This document shows, in pieces, positions 1-7,883 of a stretch of 21,548 nt of DNA. This stretch comes from JAZRYE01 sp045600585 (GTDB lineage Bacteria > Bacillota_I > Bacilli_A > RFN20 > CAG-826). The stretch spans positions 1 through 21,548 of the forward strand of contig JAZRYE010000041.1 of assembly GCA_045600585.1 (NCBI GenBank), given 5' to 3'. The translations under genes were made by a program, and so were the position numbers. A model generated the notes under the pieces. That model had not been told where the DNA came from, searched no databases, and worked only from the letters and a program-made list of their open reading frames with translations. Within the stretch, counting starts at the first letter, position 1, and every line of letters starts with the position of its first letter.

Positions 1-51
1 AATTGAATAATCAATTTATGTTGGATTTTCAAAATTCTTTCATCTTTCATA

Positions 52-1113
52 CTATTTACCATTTAGTTCATCTTCTAATTCTTCAATTGTTGGAAGAGAT
101 GATTTAAAAGTCTCTGGAATCAACTTCGATAGTTCGTAACTAGAAACTCCAATTGGTTGAGACGAAGATTCTAATGCATAGCTTGCTTTTATTTGGTCTT
201 TTTCCTTGCATATTAGCAACCCAATAGTCTTTTCATCTCTATCAGTTTTCAATAGATGATCAACTGCAACCACGTATGTACCTAGTTGGCCAACATCACC
301 GGGCTGAAATTCTCTTACTTTGATTTCTATTACAACGTGTGCATGAATGCTCGTATTGTAAAAAAGCATATCAATAAATTCTTCACTTTTGCCAACATTT
401 ATTCTGTATTCTTTCCCCATATAAGCGAAGCCAGTTCCCAACTCTAATAAATACTGTTCGATATTTTTTATTAAAGCAATTTTCAATTCTTTTTCATCAT
501 AGTCATCCCTTACTTCTATGAAATCGAAATTATATGGGTCCTTTGTAATTTCTTTTGCAAGGTCACTGGATATAGCAGGTAGCGTGTAATCAAAGTTAGT
601 AATTGCTTTGCCTTGTCTTTCGTATAAATTTGAGCTGATTTGGTTCATTAATACAGCTCTTGACCAATTATTTTTAATACATGCATTAACATAGAATAAT
701 GCTTTATTCTTGTCCTTGCTGCATTTATCTATGATCAATTTTATATGATTCCACGGGACCATAAAAATTTGTGCACCAACTTGGGGCATAAATTGCGCAC
801 CAACTTGGGGCACACTTTCTTCAGCAGGGAAGACACTATAAAATTGTTTCATATATATTAGGTTTCTTGGCGAAAATCCCTTGGCATTTGAAAACGATTT
901 TTTTAAATCTCTAGATAAAGTTTCGAAAAAAGATGTTCCCCATTTTGCTTCAGCATGCATATCGACAATGTCTTTTCCAAGCATCCAGTTGAATTGTATT
1001 AACTCTGCATTTACTTTAACTGCCGCTTTGATTTGTGATTGTCTATATCTTTCTTTTATATCACGTATCAAATTAGCATATTCCTTATCGTTTATGCTTA
1101 CTAATTTATTCAT
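52..1113 (-). CDS. PDDEXK nuclease domain protein, YhcG/DUF1016 family
   Basis: This 353-residue protein has the two-part layout of the YhcG (DUF1016) family: an N-terminal helical DUF1016 domain (about 10-165) and a C-terminal PD-(D/E)XK nuclease-like domain (about 190-335). The nuclease core is visible as FIDMLFYN with D248, then VVIEIK with E263 and K265, then the GQ pair at 275-276. It probably binds or cuts DNA; cellular roles proposed for the family (recombination, phage or mobile-element interaction) are not settled. A ribosome binding site (AAGAGG, 7 nt before the ATG) fixes the start, and a strong promoter lies just upstream. Residues 102-117 carry an 8-residue tandem duplication (PQVGAQ twice) at the junction between the domains, where relatives usually have a single similar motif. 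The gene is complete and ends in TAG. Family confidence is high, biological role low. Confidence 0.88.
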   Translation of the reverse strand: MNKLVSINDKEYANLIRDIKERYRQSQIKAAVKVNAELIQFNWMLGKDIVDMHAEAKWGTSFFETLSRDLKKSFSNAKGFSPRNLIYMKQFYSVFPAEESVPQVGAQFMPQVGAQIFMVPWNHIKLIIDKCSKDKNKALFYVNACIKNNWSRAVLMNQISSNLYERQGKAITNFDYTLPAISSDLAKEITKDPYNFDFIEVRDDYDEKELKIALIKNIEQYLLELGTGFAYMGKEYRINVGKSEEFIDMLFYNTSIHAHVVIEIKVREFQPGDVGQLGTYVVAVDHLLKTDRDEKTIGLLICKEKDQIKASYALESSSQPIGVSSYELSKLIPETFKSSLPTIEELEDELNGK

Positions 1114-1136
1114 AAAACAACCTCTTTTCTTAATCT

Positions 1137-1165
1137 ATTATAACATTTATGCTCTTAATTTTCAA
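1137..1165 (-). promoter_or_regulatory. Promoter of the YhcG-type gene
   Basis: Read on the minus strand: TTGAAA (1160-1165), 17-nt spacer, TATAAT (1137-1142). The spacing is ideal and transcription would start about 7 nt further on, leaving a short leader that holds the AAGAGG site. The YhcG gene is therefore likely transcribed independently of the HTH-flavodoxin gene upstream of it. Confidence 0.7.
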
Positions 1166-1244
1166 TGGTTTAGCCAATTTACCCTCGTTATCACTACTGC
1201 ACTAAAGGGCAGTTAATTTAAAGAATTAATTTAAAATATTTTCA

Positions 1245-2003
1245 CTATTTAAGAAATAAATCAATTTTCTTTAATGCCGATGAATTATCTATAACTCTAT
1301 CTTCCATTTTCAACTTATAAATATGTCTTTCTATTTTCAATATTTTATTATAATCGCCATTAACTAGTTGCGACAACGTTGGAATAAATAATGGTGTTTC
1401 TTTTTCGCTTCCAAAAATAGCTATAATTTTAGTTTTACTTACAAAAGCATCCCATTTATCACCATTTTCATTAAAGTAATCCTGCATTCTTTCGGCAAAT
1501 AAAAAATATAGTGATGATGGATTTGAACAATACATTGGAACTAGCAAGACAATACTTTTAAACTTAAGAGAAGCGTCAATTAATTGGTATATATCATCGT
1601 TCCTATACTTACATTTTTTTCTAAAGCATTCATAATTACATTTACTACAAGGATGATAAGATAAATCTTTAAATGCAACATATCTATCGTTCTCATTCAT
1701 TTTATGATGGGCAATATCATAGCAATTGCCATTATCTCTAGCGCTAAAAGAAATGAATATCTTGCTATCATTATTTAGGCAATCTAAAACTAATTCATCA
1801 TTATCTTCGATGAATTCACTCATGCTTATTTCATATTTTTTTAAAAGCAACAATAGCTTTTCATAACTAATATCATTTATGCCCTTTTCTATTTTATTAA
1901 TTGTTGAACGTGAAGAATAACCTAATTCTTCAGCAAGTTCATCCATAGTTAAGTTATTCTGCATTCTTATCTCTTTGATTTTTTCACCTATTGTTTTTTT
2001 CAT
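1245..2003 (-). CDS. XRE-type HTH protein fused to flavodoxin/NADPH-dependent FMN reductase-like domain
   Basis: Residues 3-59 of this 252-residue protein form a Cro/C1-type helix-turn-helix (GEKIKEIRMQNNLTMDELAEELGYSSRST). The rest resembles a flavodoxin-fold FMN reductase or iron-sulfur flavoprotein. It has a strand and phosphate-loop-like segment FISFSARDNGNCYDIA (about 83-98), a cysteine cluster C119-x2-C122-x3-C126-x4-C131, the strand-turn VLLVPMYCSNPSS (about 152-164) that matches the usual (S/T)PVY-x-(G/N) flavin loop, and IIAIFGSE (193-200). Such a fusion could sense redox or flavin state, which is inference. The ATG at 2003 is preferred over the upstream TTG/GTG codons because GGTGA lies 6 nt before it. 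It begins 1 nt after the stop of the RhuM-Fic gene, so the two form an operon. The HTH is clear; the C-terminal assignment is moderate. Confidence 0.75.
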   Translation of the reverse strand: MKKTIGEKIKEIRMQNNLTMDELAEELGYSSRSTINKIEKGINDISYEKLLLLLKKYEISMSEFIEDNDELVLDCLNNDSKIFISFSARDNGNCYDIAHHKMNENDRYVAFKDLSYHPCSKCNYECFRKKCKYRNDDIYQLIDASLKFKSIVLLVPMYCSNPSSLYFLFAERMQDYFNENGDKWDAFVSKTKIIAIFGSEKETPLFIPTLSQLVNGDYNKILKIERHIYKLKMEDRVIDNSSALKKIDLFLK

Positions 2004-2004
2004 A

Positions 2005-2943
2005 TTATTCACCAATTAAGAAGTTCATGATCAATTTAATTACAACTTCCATTTCCTCAGGCTTTGATTCTGCGGTTAATACTGTAATTGCGACTAATGT
2101 ATCATTTGAAATAATCATTTTTTCAGATTTTACCAATGCATTATTTCTATTTAAAAATTCCAAGAATAATGTTGCGGCAATTCTTTTACAGCCATCAACA
2201 AATGGATGATCCTTTACTAAGAAATATAATAAATGTGCTGCTTTTTCTTCTAAAGAAGGATATACTTCTTGACCAAACACATCTTGATAAATTGCAGCCA
2301 AAATACCGTTTAATTTTCCTTGTTCTTTTTCAACTCCGAAAACTTGGGATATATCACCAAACTTCATTGAATCAATGATTTTTCGACATTCATCATATTC
2401 TAGTCTATAAACAGTTTTTCTTCCATTAGGTTTTGAAACACATTGATGATCATAATCATCAAGTAAATCTAATGCTTTTGTATATTCATTTACCACATTG
2501 ACTAATGAAGTTTCATCAATATTTAATGAAGATGCTAAGATTTTGTTTTGAATTTCGATTGTTTTGTTTAGATAATTAATCTTTTTCTCATTAATAGAAT
2601 ATCCTTGAATTAAATATTCTTTTAATATCTTATTTGCCCATCTTCTGAAAGCTATACCTCTTTTAGAATTTACTCTATATCCAACAGATAAAATAACATC
2701 GAGATTATAATACTTAGAAGGTCTGTGACTAGCACTTTCGTCGGAAAAACCGACAGAAGTATTTTCATCTAATTCTTTGTCTTTAAAAATGTTGTTAATA
2801 TGTTCAGTTATTGTAGATCTTGCTTTACCAAAAAGTTTTGCAATTTGTTCTTGAGATAACCAAACAGTATCATTCTCTCTATCTGTTCTAACATCAATTT
2901 CAAACTCGTTGTCCACAAATTTTACAATTTCATAATCACTCAT
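2005..2943 (-). CDS. RhuM family protein with C-terminal Fic/Doc domain
   Basis: This 312-residue protein is built like the virulence RhuM family with a Fic/Doc tail. Residues 14-125 hold the RhuM region: VWLSQEQIAKLFGKARSTIT, an HTH-like segment, then YYNLDVILSVGYRVNSKRG and FRRWANKILKEYLIQGY. A helical linker follows (about 125-165), then the Fic region (about 175-312) with the active-site loop HPFVDGCKR at 246-254. Fic enzymes transfer AMP or other phosphate-containing groups to proteins; Doc phosphorylates EF-Tu. The usual Asn of HPFx(D/E)GN(K/G)R is Cys252 here. The ATG at 2943 is chosen because AAGGAGA lies 7 nt upstream and because the predicted transcription start (about 2961) falls after the other in-frame ATG (2967). 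It leads an operon with the HTH-flavodoxin gene. RhuM proteins are found in mobile and pathogenicity islands; the true target is unknown. Confidence 0.88.
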   Translation of the reverse strand: MSDYEIVKFVDNEFEIDVRTDRENDTVWLSQEQIAKLFGKARSTITEHINNIFKDKELDENTSVGFSDESASHRPSKYYNLDVILSVGYRVNSKRGIAFRRWANKILKEYLIQGYSINEKKINYLNKTIEIQNKILASSLNIDETSLVNVVNEYTKALDLLDDYDHQCVSKPNGRKTVYRLEYDECRKIIDSMKFGDISQVFGVEKEQGKLNGILAAIYQDVFGQEVYPSLEEKAAHLLYFLVKDHPFVDGCKRIAATLFLEFLNRNNALVKSEKMIISNDTLVAITVLTAESKPEEMEVVIKLIMNFLIGE

Positions 2944-2967
2944 AATACACTCTCCTTGTACATTCAT

Positions 2968-2996
2968 ATTATACCAAAATGTGTCTTAAAAGTCAA
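2968..2996 (-). promoter_or_regulatory. Promoter of the RhuM-Fic / HTH-flavodoxin operon
   Basis: Minus strand TTGACT (2991-2996), 17-nt spacer, TATAAT (2968-2973). It predicts a start near 2961 and an 18-nt leader containing AAGGAGA. It also rules out translation from the ATG at 2967. Confidence 0.75.
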
Positions 2997-3003
2997 CAAA
3001 AGC

Positions 3004-3045
3004 AAAAAAGGTAAAAGCGTAGAATTAAGTGACTCTACGCATAAA
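3004..3045 (-). terminator. Rho-independent terminator after yhaM
   Basis: On the minus strand GCGTAGA (from 3040) pairs with TCTACGC (to 3017), a 7-bp stem with a 10-nt loop, followed by a T-rich tract (TTTTACCTTTTTT). It lies about 60 nt after the yhaM stop and closes the operon that starts at 7312. Confidence 0.65.
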
Positions 3046-3099
3046 AATAATCCCTAATTAAAGTCCTCTAAGGCTGCTTATTTTTTGTTAAAAAGAAAT

Positions 3100-4032
3100 T
3101 TAGTTTTTTGGATTATAGAAACATCTACTATCCAAGGAGAATATCTTTTGTGAGAACTCCCCTTCTTTTGTTGTTTCAAGTGCTTTATTAACTACCACCA
3201 TTTTGCTATCTAAATTATCAACTAAGGATAGTAATAAAGCTTCTTTTGTTAATGGCATTACTGGGGAACCATATTCTAATTGGCCATGATGAGAAAGAAT
3301 CATGTGTTGAAGAAGCATTGGAACTTCACTAGTAATTTCAAGAGCTTCACCAGCTTTTTTAATTTCTGCTGCCATAATTGAAATATGTCCAATGAGTTTA
3401 CCTTCCGTTGAATAATGGAAAACAATTGGTCCTTCAAGTTCAATTAATTTGCCCATATCATGAAGTAATGCACCTGTGATGACTAAATCTCTATTGCAGT
3501 TATATAGTTTTGATAAATGTTCAAGAGAATCCGCCATTGAAGTGCTATGCATCAATAAGCCACAAATATATTCATGATGAATAGAAACTGCTGCAGGATA
3601 TTCATATAATTTGTCTTTATTTTTATTAACGAAGTATTCTAATAACTTTTTGCAATCAGGATCTTTAACAGAATCAACATAGTTATTAAATTTTTCTACT
3701 AATACTTCTTTTGGCAAAGGAGGTTGCTTTAAAAACTTTTCAACATTGATTTCTTCAACTTGAACAGGTTTTATAACTAAAACTTTTAATTGTAATGATT
3801 CTTTATATTTTAAAGATTCTGCTTCAACATAAATAACATTTCCAACTTGAACAAGTTCTTCATCTCCTGGAGCAACTTCCCATTTCTTTGCATTAATAGA
3901 ACCAGTTGCATCTCTAAGTTCCATATTTAAATATGCTGCTCCATAGTTATTCACCCCACGTGAACAATTAGATATTAAAAATTGGCCAGAGATATGTTCT
4001 CCTTCTTTAAATTCCGAAATCATTTTGATCAT
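3100..4032 (-). CDS. yhaM: 3'-5' exoribonuclease YhaM family (OB-fold plus HD domain)
   Basis: The 310-residue length and domain order match Bacillota YhaM, a 3'-5' exonuclease that trims RNA and, in some species, single-stranded DNA. Residues 10-95 form the OB-fold nucleic-acid-binding domain (SGQFLISNCSRGVNNYGAAY..., LRDATGSINAKKW). Residues 155-275 form the HD phosphohydrolase domain, with H162, the HD pair H191-D192, H216, H248-H249 and D272 available as metal ligands. The ATG at 4032 has GGAGG 9 nt upstream, inside the end of recX, which it overlaps by 26 nt, so translation is probably coupled. It is the last gene of the flippase-GT4-recX-yhaM operon. Nothing is missing from the active site as read. 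Confidence 0.93.
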   Translation of the reverse strand: MIKMISEFKEGEHISGQFLISNCSRGVNNYGAAYLNMELRDATGSINAKKWEVAPGDEELVQVGNVIYVEAESLKYKESLQLKVLVIKPVQVEEINVEKFLKQPPLPKEVLVEKFNNYVDSVKDPDCKKLLEYFVNKNKDKLYEYPAAVSIHHEYICGLLMHSTSMADSLEHLSKLYNCNRDLVITGALLHDMGKLIELEGPIVFHYSTEGKLIGHISIMAAEIKKAGEALEITSEVPMLLQHMILSHHGQLEYGSPVMPLTKEALLLSLVDNLDSKMVVVNKALETTKEGEFSQKIFSLDSRCFYNPKN

Positions 4033-4822
4033 AACTATTTTCCTCCCACATCTTTAATATAGAACTAAATCTATATCCTTTATTCCTCAAGGTAGCAATC
4101 ATCTTTTCTTTTAATTCTCTACCTTCGTATTTGTTTCTTAATCTTTTATATGCCTTTTCAAAATCTCTTTCGAGTTTTTGTTTTTCTTCTTTATCATTAC
4201 TTGGTTTAATTTTATTTAATGTTTCCATAGCAATATCACTATCGAAACCAAGAGAGATAAGTGAAGCATATATATGTTGCTTCTTGTTTTCATATGATAA
4301 ATTATCATATTTCTTTTCTAATCTTGATAGATTAGCTTTTGCTTTTTGCAATTCTTTGTTCTTTGGAAATATTAATTTATTTATTTCTTTTTCAAAGATG
4401 CCTTTATCGTACAAGACTTGGATTATCTTGTTTTTTCCATGTAGTTTTTCATTTTCCCATTCGTATAAGTCATATGCTAACATAGCATCATCAATTAATG
4501 ACGCATTCTTAAGCATTTGAATGACTTTATCAACTTGTGGTTTTGTTGCTTCTCTTTTATAGAGCTTTTCTCTAATTGCATACTCACTATAATGACCTTT
4601 TTTAAATAAGTTCATACAATAAGATAAATGCTTACTAGATTCACTTACTTCTTTTAATTCCTTGATAGATTTTTTATCAAGTTCTTTGCCTTCATATAAA
4701 TAAGCAAGAGTATAAGCTTCATGAGTGATTTCTAATTTTGTTTTATCTTCAAAAGTTATAACAATATTCTTCTTGTTGATTTTGATTTTCTTAATGATTT
4801 TACCAGCGTTTTCTGATGGCAC
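4007..4822 (-). CDS. recX: RecX family regulatory protein
   Basis: RecX binds RecA filaments and modulates recombination and SOS activity. The protein shows the RecX pattern: a short beta N-terminus (KIIKKIKINKKNIVITFEDKTKLEIT, in two stretches across 8-34) followed by repeated three-helix units. One is SYCMNLFKKGHYSEYAIREKL with VIQMLKNASLIDDAMLAYDLYEWE; a second is IYASLISLGFDSDIAMETL; a C-terminal unit is MIATLRNKGYRFSSILKMWEE. I place the start at GTG 4822 (271 residues) because GGAGG lies 9 nt before it and RecX similarity begins right after; the ATG at 4861 would add residues encoded over the upstream gene without a good ribosome site. It overlaps the glycosyltransferase by 23 nt and yhaM by 26 nt. 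Its presence in a glycolipid operon is odd but the family call is firm. Confidence 0.87.
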   Translation of the reverse strand: MPSENAGKIIKKIKINKKNIVITFEDKTKLEITHEAYTLAYLYEGKELDKKSIKELKEVSESSKHLSYCMNLFKKGHYSEYAIREKLYKREATKPQVDKVIQMLKNASLIDDAMLAYDLYEWENEKLHGKNKIIQVLYDKGIFEKEINKLIFPKNKELQKAKANLSRLEKKYDNLSYENKKQHIYASLISLGFDSDIAMETLNKIKPSNDKEEKQKLERDFEKAYKRLRNKYEGRELKEKMIATLRNKGYRFSSILKMWEENSYDQNDFGI

Positions 4823-5975
4823 GTTTGTAGACCTCCATAATATTGTCATAGAATCTTTCAATAGAATAGATGTCTACAACTTCGTTGGCATTATCTTTAA
4901 CCTTTTGTAATTCATTTTTTGCTAAGTTGAGAATGTGATATGCTTTCTCTGCAAAAGAATCTTCATCATGGAAGAAGAAACCTGTTTCTCCATCAGTGAT
5001 GGTATCACTTAAATTAGTGTCATATCGAGCAAGAACAATCGCATTACTTGCCATTGCTTCCATAAATGTTAAGCCTTGTGTTTCAGTAATTGAAGCAGAA
5101 GTATAAATGTCTGCAAGATGATAATAGAATGGAACAGTTTCAGCTTTTACAGCTCCAATAAATACTGTTGTAGTATTTATACCTAATTCAACAGATAACT
5201 GCTCTAATTCTTCTTTTTGAGGACCATTACCAACAATAATTAATTTAGTATCCACTTCTGGATATTTTTCTTTAAATTTTGCATATCCTCTCATTGAGAC
5301 ATCCATGCTCTTTTCTTTTGCAACACGGCCAAGAATAAGAAATACTTTCGTGGTTTCTTTAATGCCATATTTTACTTTAAATGCCTCTTGTTCTTCTTTA
5401 TTAATCCTATCTTCTTTAAAGATAGAGAAATCAATACCAGTAGGTATGACATTAATAAAGACATCAGAGCCGATATCTCTCATATAATCTTTTGTTTTTT
5501 CACTAGGTGTAATGAATTCATCACAAGCTGAAGATACACTTAAAGAATATTGTCTAACAACTTTCTTTGCGAATCTTTCAAATAATCCCTTACTTGCATA
5601 ATAGGTATAGTCCTCATAAGAAGTGTGATATGTGTATACCAAAGGTATATCTAAAGTAACGGATACATGTTTAGCAAATTGTCCAATGGTTGAGTCTGTT
5701 TGGTTATGGATGACATCAGGTTTAAAGTCTTTAACGATATCCATAACTCTTTTATCAAAGAATTTGGTAATACGATAACCATATAATTTTTTAAGTTCAA
5801 ATCCAGGCATATGAATGATGCCATCTTTATATTCAAAAGGACCATCGTCAGTTCTTGGAGTGACAACTAAAACTTTATTGCCGTTTTTCTTAAGAATTTG
5901 AGCAAGGTTATAACATGATGTAGACACCCCATTAATAAATGGAGGATATGTATCAGTAAATAAAGCAATATTCAT
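4800..5975 (-). CDS. GT4 glycosyltransferase, probable diacylglycerol glucosyltransferase
   Basis: A 391-residue GT-B fold enzyme of family GT4. The N-terminal acceptor domain begins MNIALFTDTYPPFINGVSTS with the glycine loop at 15-17. The C-terminal donor domain has LGRVAKEKS (215-223; R217 and K222 contact nucleotide-sugar phosphates in the family) and the EX7E motif ETQGLTFME (E298 and E306). The overall pattern, including YTYHTSYEDYTYY near 114-126, is close to the 1,2-diacylglycerol 3-glucosyltransferases that make monoglucosyl-diacylglycerol in streptococci and acholeplasmas, so membrane glycolipid or lipoteichoic acid anchor synthesis is the likely role. Substrate is inference. Its ATG overlaps the stop of the flippase-like gene by 1 nt (TAATG), with AAGGATGATGA upstream, a sign of strict co-expression. 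Confidence 0.87.
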   Translation of the reverse strand: MNIALFTDTYPPFINGVSTSCYNLAQILKKNGNKVLVVTPRTDDGPFEYKDGIIHMPGFELKKLYGYRITKFFDKRVMDIVKDFKPDVIHNQTDSTIGQFAKHVSVTLDIPLVYTYHTSYEDYTYYASKGLFERFAKKVVRQYSLSVSSACDEFITPSEKTKDYMRDIGSDVFINVIPTGIDFSIFKEDRINKEEQEAFKVKYGIKETTKVFLILGRVAKEKSMDVSMRGYAKFKEKYPEVDTKLIIVGNGPQKEELEQLSVELGINTTTVFIGAVKAETVPFYYHLADIYTSASITETQGLTFMEAMASNAIVLARYDTNLSDTITDGETGFFFHDEDSFAEKAYHILNLAKNELQKVKDNANEVVDIYSIERFYDNIMEVYKRAIRKRW

Positions 5976-7312
5976 TACTCATCATCCTTCTTTTGTTCTG
6001 GAGGTTTCTTTTCTTCAGTAATCTTTGCTGAAGATAAAAGCTTTTTAACAGCATCTTTAGATAAGACACCAGTCGATATTGTCGAATTAAGTTCTTCCAT
6101 ACGAGCAGTATATGTTTCGTTTTGGAGGGCCACCATTGTTTGACGATCTGGGAACCTCTCTTCGTTTTCGATTTCTTTCTTTGGCGAAGAACGATAGAAC
6201 GCAGCAACAAAGCCAGCAATAATAAGTGGGATAGTAAATGTTAAACTTCTCCACATTAATAAACACGCTCTTGTGACTTGGCCACTAGAGAAATATGAAG
6301 AGAATAATTGGCTAAAGAATAACTCAGAAGCACCAGCAGAACCTGGTAAAGGAATAAGTCCTGTTACCATTTGGTGATAATTGCATAAGAAAATAGAATC
6401 CCAGAAGTTCTTCCAAGAGAATTGAATACTTGGGTCAATAGCCATTCCACAGAAGAATGGAATTGAGAACTTAATGCATAAGTAAACAAAGAAACATAAA
6501 GAAACAAGAATAAAGAATGGAATGTTTGTTAAAAGACGAGTGAATTCCATTTTGAAGTTTTCAACTTGAATTCTAAGTGATTCTCTTGTCTTATCTGGTT
6601 TCTTACATACTTTGATCTTTGCTAAAAAAGAAACAACTGGTCCCATAATAAAATTATGGAATCCATGCCAATAGCCCATTAATAAAACAAGCATAATAAC
6701 AGATAAGTTAAGAATAAAGCCAATGATTGTTAATGGCCAAATTGGAAGATAGAAACTAACTTCCATAAAAGTAATAGGACCAATACGACCTAATGAACTA
6801 ATAAAGTCATATTTAAAGATAAATGATGTTAAGCCAAAGAGAATCAAAACAATTTGATAAACAATGGAATACATAGCAAGGATAGATATAGAAGCAGAAA
6901 TAGGAACGCCTTGCTTCTTATATGTATATGCTTGCATGATTTGTCCACCAGTCGCACCAGGAGTAACTGCGTTATAGAAAACACCAACTTGGTCAACTGC
7001 GAACGCTCTATGTAAACGATATCTTCTAGTAAATAATCTAGCAAAGCAATAAAGAATAAATGCTCTAATGCATGTAGCTAAAAACATCAAGCCAAAGACG
7101 AGCAAAATATATTTAATATCAGATGTCTTTAAAAGATTAACGACATCGTTAAAGTTGTCTTTTAAAGCAAAGTATATTGAAAGAGCAGTTGCAATTAAGA
7201 CAACTGAAATATTAAGGACATACTTCCAAGCGCCTTTCTTTTTCTTTTTGACGCCTGTAGCCTCTTCCTCTTCCTTTTCGTTAACTCTTTGTTCTAATTC
7301 TTCTTTTTCCAT
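5975..7312 (-). CDS. Flippase-like / LPG-synthase transmembrane domain protein
   Basis: A 445-residue multi-pass membrane protein of the lysylphosphatidylglycerol synthase TM (flippase-like, formerly UPF0104) family. A charged cytoplasmic N-terminus (1-30, Glu- and Lys-rich) precedes about eight hydrophobic segments from 31 to 373. Family motifs are visible: AVTPGATGGQ (115-124) and LIPLPGSAGASE (319-330). A charged tail (374-445) ends in EEKKPPEQKKDDE. Relatives sit beside glycolipid glycosyltransferases (for example lafC with lafAB in Listeria) and influence glycolipid production. The GT4 gene follows with a 1-nt overlap, which fits that role. The start is uncertain: ATG 7312 has no recognisable ribosome site, and an in-frame TTG (7321) lies 5 nt after a possible -10, so a leaderless or near-leaderless mRNA is possible. 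Confidence 0.88.
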   Translation of the reverse strand: MEKEELEQRVNEKEEEEATGVKKKKKGAWKYVLNISVVLIATALSIYFALKDNFNDVVNLLKTSDIKYILLVFGLMFLATCIRAFILYCFARLFTRRYRLHRAFAVDQVGVFYNAVTPGATGGQIMQAYTYKKQGVPISASISILAMYSIVYQIVLILFGLTSFIFKYDFISSLGRIGPITFMEVSFYLPIWPLTIIGFILNLSVIMLVLLMGYWHGFHNFIMGPVVSFLAKIKVCKKPDKTRESLRIQVENFKMEFTRLLTNIPFFILVSLCFFVYLCIKFSIPFFCGMAIDPSIQFSWKNFWDSIFLCNYHQMVTGLIPLPGSAGASELFFSQLFSSYFSSGQVTRACLLMWRSLTFTIPLIIAGFVAAFYRSSPKKEIENEERFPDRQTMVALQNETYTARMEELNSTISTGVLSKDAVKKLLSSAKITEEKKPPEQKKDDE

Positions 7313-7326
7313 AAGTAGCAATTAGT

Positions 7327-7354
7327 ATTCTATCATATCAATTTTAATTAACAA
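7327..7354 (-). promoter_or_regulatory. Possible promoter of the flippase-GT4-recX-yhaM operon
   Basis: Minus strand TTGTTA (7349-7354), 16-nt spacer, TAGAAT (7327-7332). The first in-frame start codons (TTG 7321, ATG 7312) follow within 5-14 nt and no ribosome binding site is present. The boxes are imperfect and the region is AT-rich, so the call is tentative. Confidence 0.35.
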
Positions 7355-7358
7355 TTAA

Positions 7359-7871
7359 TTAATTGATAAAGGTAACCTTACCACTTTCAATGTCATATAC
7401 ACCTTTAATGACATTCATTCGTGGAAATTGTTTAAGAACTTCTTTCTTAGAATTTTCAATATTTAATAAGCAAGCTTTAAAAGAATCAAGTTCACTACCA
7501 ATGACACTCTTAATAACATCAACAATGATATTACCAGTTTTTTCTTTTGCTTTAAGAGCGCTTCCAATAGCCCCGCAAGATGTATGGCCTAATATCAATA
7601 AGCTATCACAGTGTAAATGTTCATAAGCATATTCGATTGATGCTTTCTCTCCTTCAAGAATGACATTACCTGCAACTCTAATGGTAAAGAAATCACCAAT
7701 AGAAGCATTAAATATTAATTCAGGAGTAACACGAGAATCGCTACAAGTGACAACAATTAAATATGGATGTTGCCCATTATCAGTTGTGTCTTTTCTAATT
7801 AATGAAGAAATATCTCCTTCATATTTTTCATTCATATATAAATCATTGCCATTAGTTAATTTAGTAAACAT
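7359..7871 (-). CDS. Beta-class carbonic anhydrase
   Basis: This 170-residue enzyme interconverts CO2 and bicarbonate. The beta-class zinc site is complete: C43 with the D45/R47 dyad in CSDSRV, then H96 and C99 in GHTSCGA. The adjoining core FTIRVAGNVI (62-71) and SIEYAYEHL (78-86) are typical of the compact bacterial beta enzymes. The start is ATG 7871, with GGAG 6 nt upstream; an in-frame ATG at 7883 is itself part of that ribosome site (ATGGAG) and is less likely. The gene starts 12 nt after the stop of the AAA-ATPase gene, so the two may share a transcript. No unusual residues were seen. The substrate class is secure; its physiological use (bicarbonate supply for biosynthesis) is inferred. 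Confidence 0.93.
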   Translation of the reverse strand: MFTKLTNGNDLYMNEKYEGDISSLIRKDTTDNGQHPYLIVVTCSDSRVTPELIFNASIGDFFTIRVAGNVILEGEKASIEYAYEHLHCDSLLILGHTSCGAIGSALKAKEKTGNIIVDVIKSVIGSELDSFKACLLNIENSKKEVLKQFPRMNVIKGVYDIESGKVTFIN

Positions 7872-7883
7872 AACAAACTCCAT

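Noticed and set aside
1..16. Inverted repeat AATTGA-ATAA-TCAATT at the window edge
   Set aside because: Only A/T-rich 6-bp arms, no T-run that can be assessed at the edge, and the neighbouring sequence is not available.
1196..1213. Hairpin ACTGC/GCAGT after the HTH-flavodoxin gene
   Set aside because: Only 5 bp, with no T-rich tract on either strand, so it is not supported as a terminator.
4131..4520. 129-codon open frame on the plus strand
   Set aside because: Antisense to recX, with Phe/Leu/Ser-rich content expected from the reverse of Lys/Glu-rich coding; no ribosome site.
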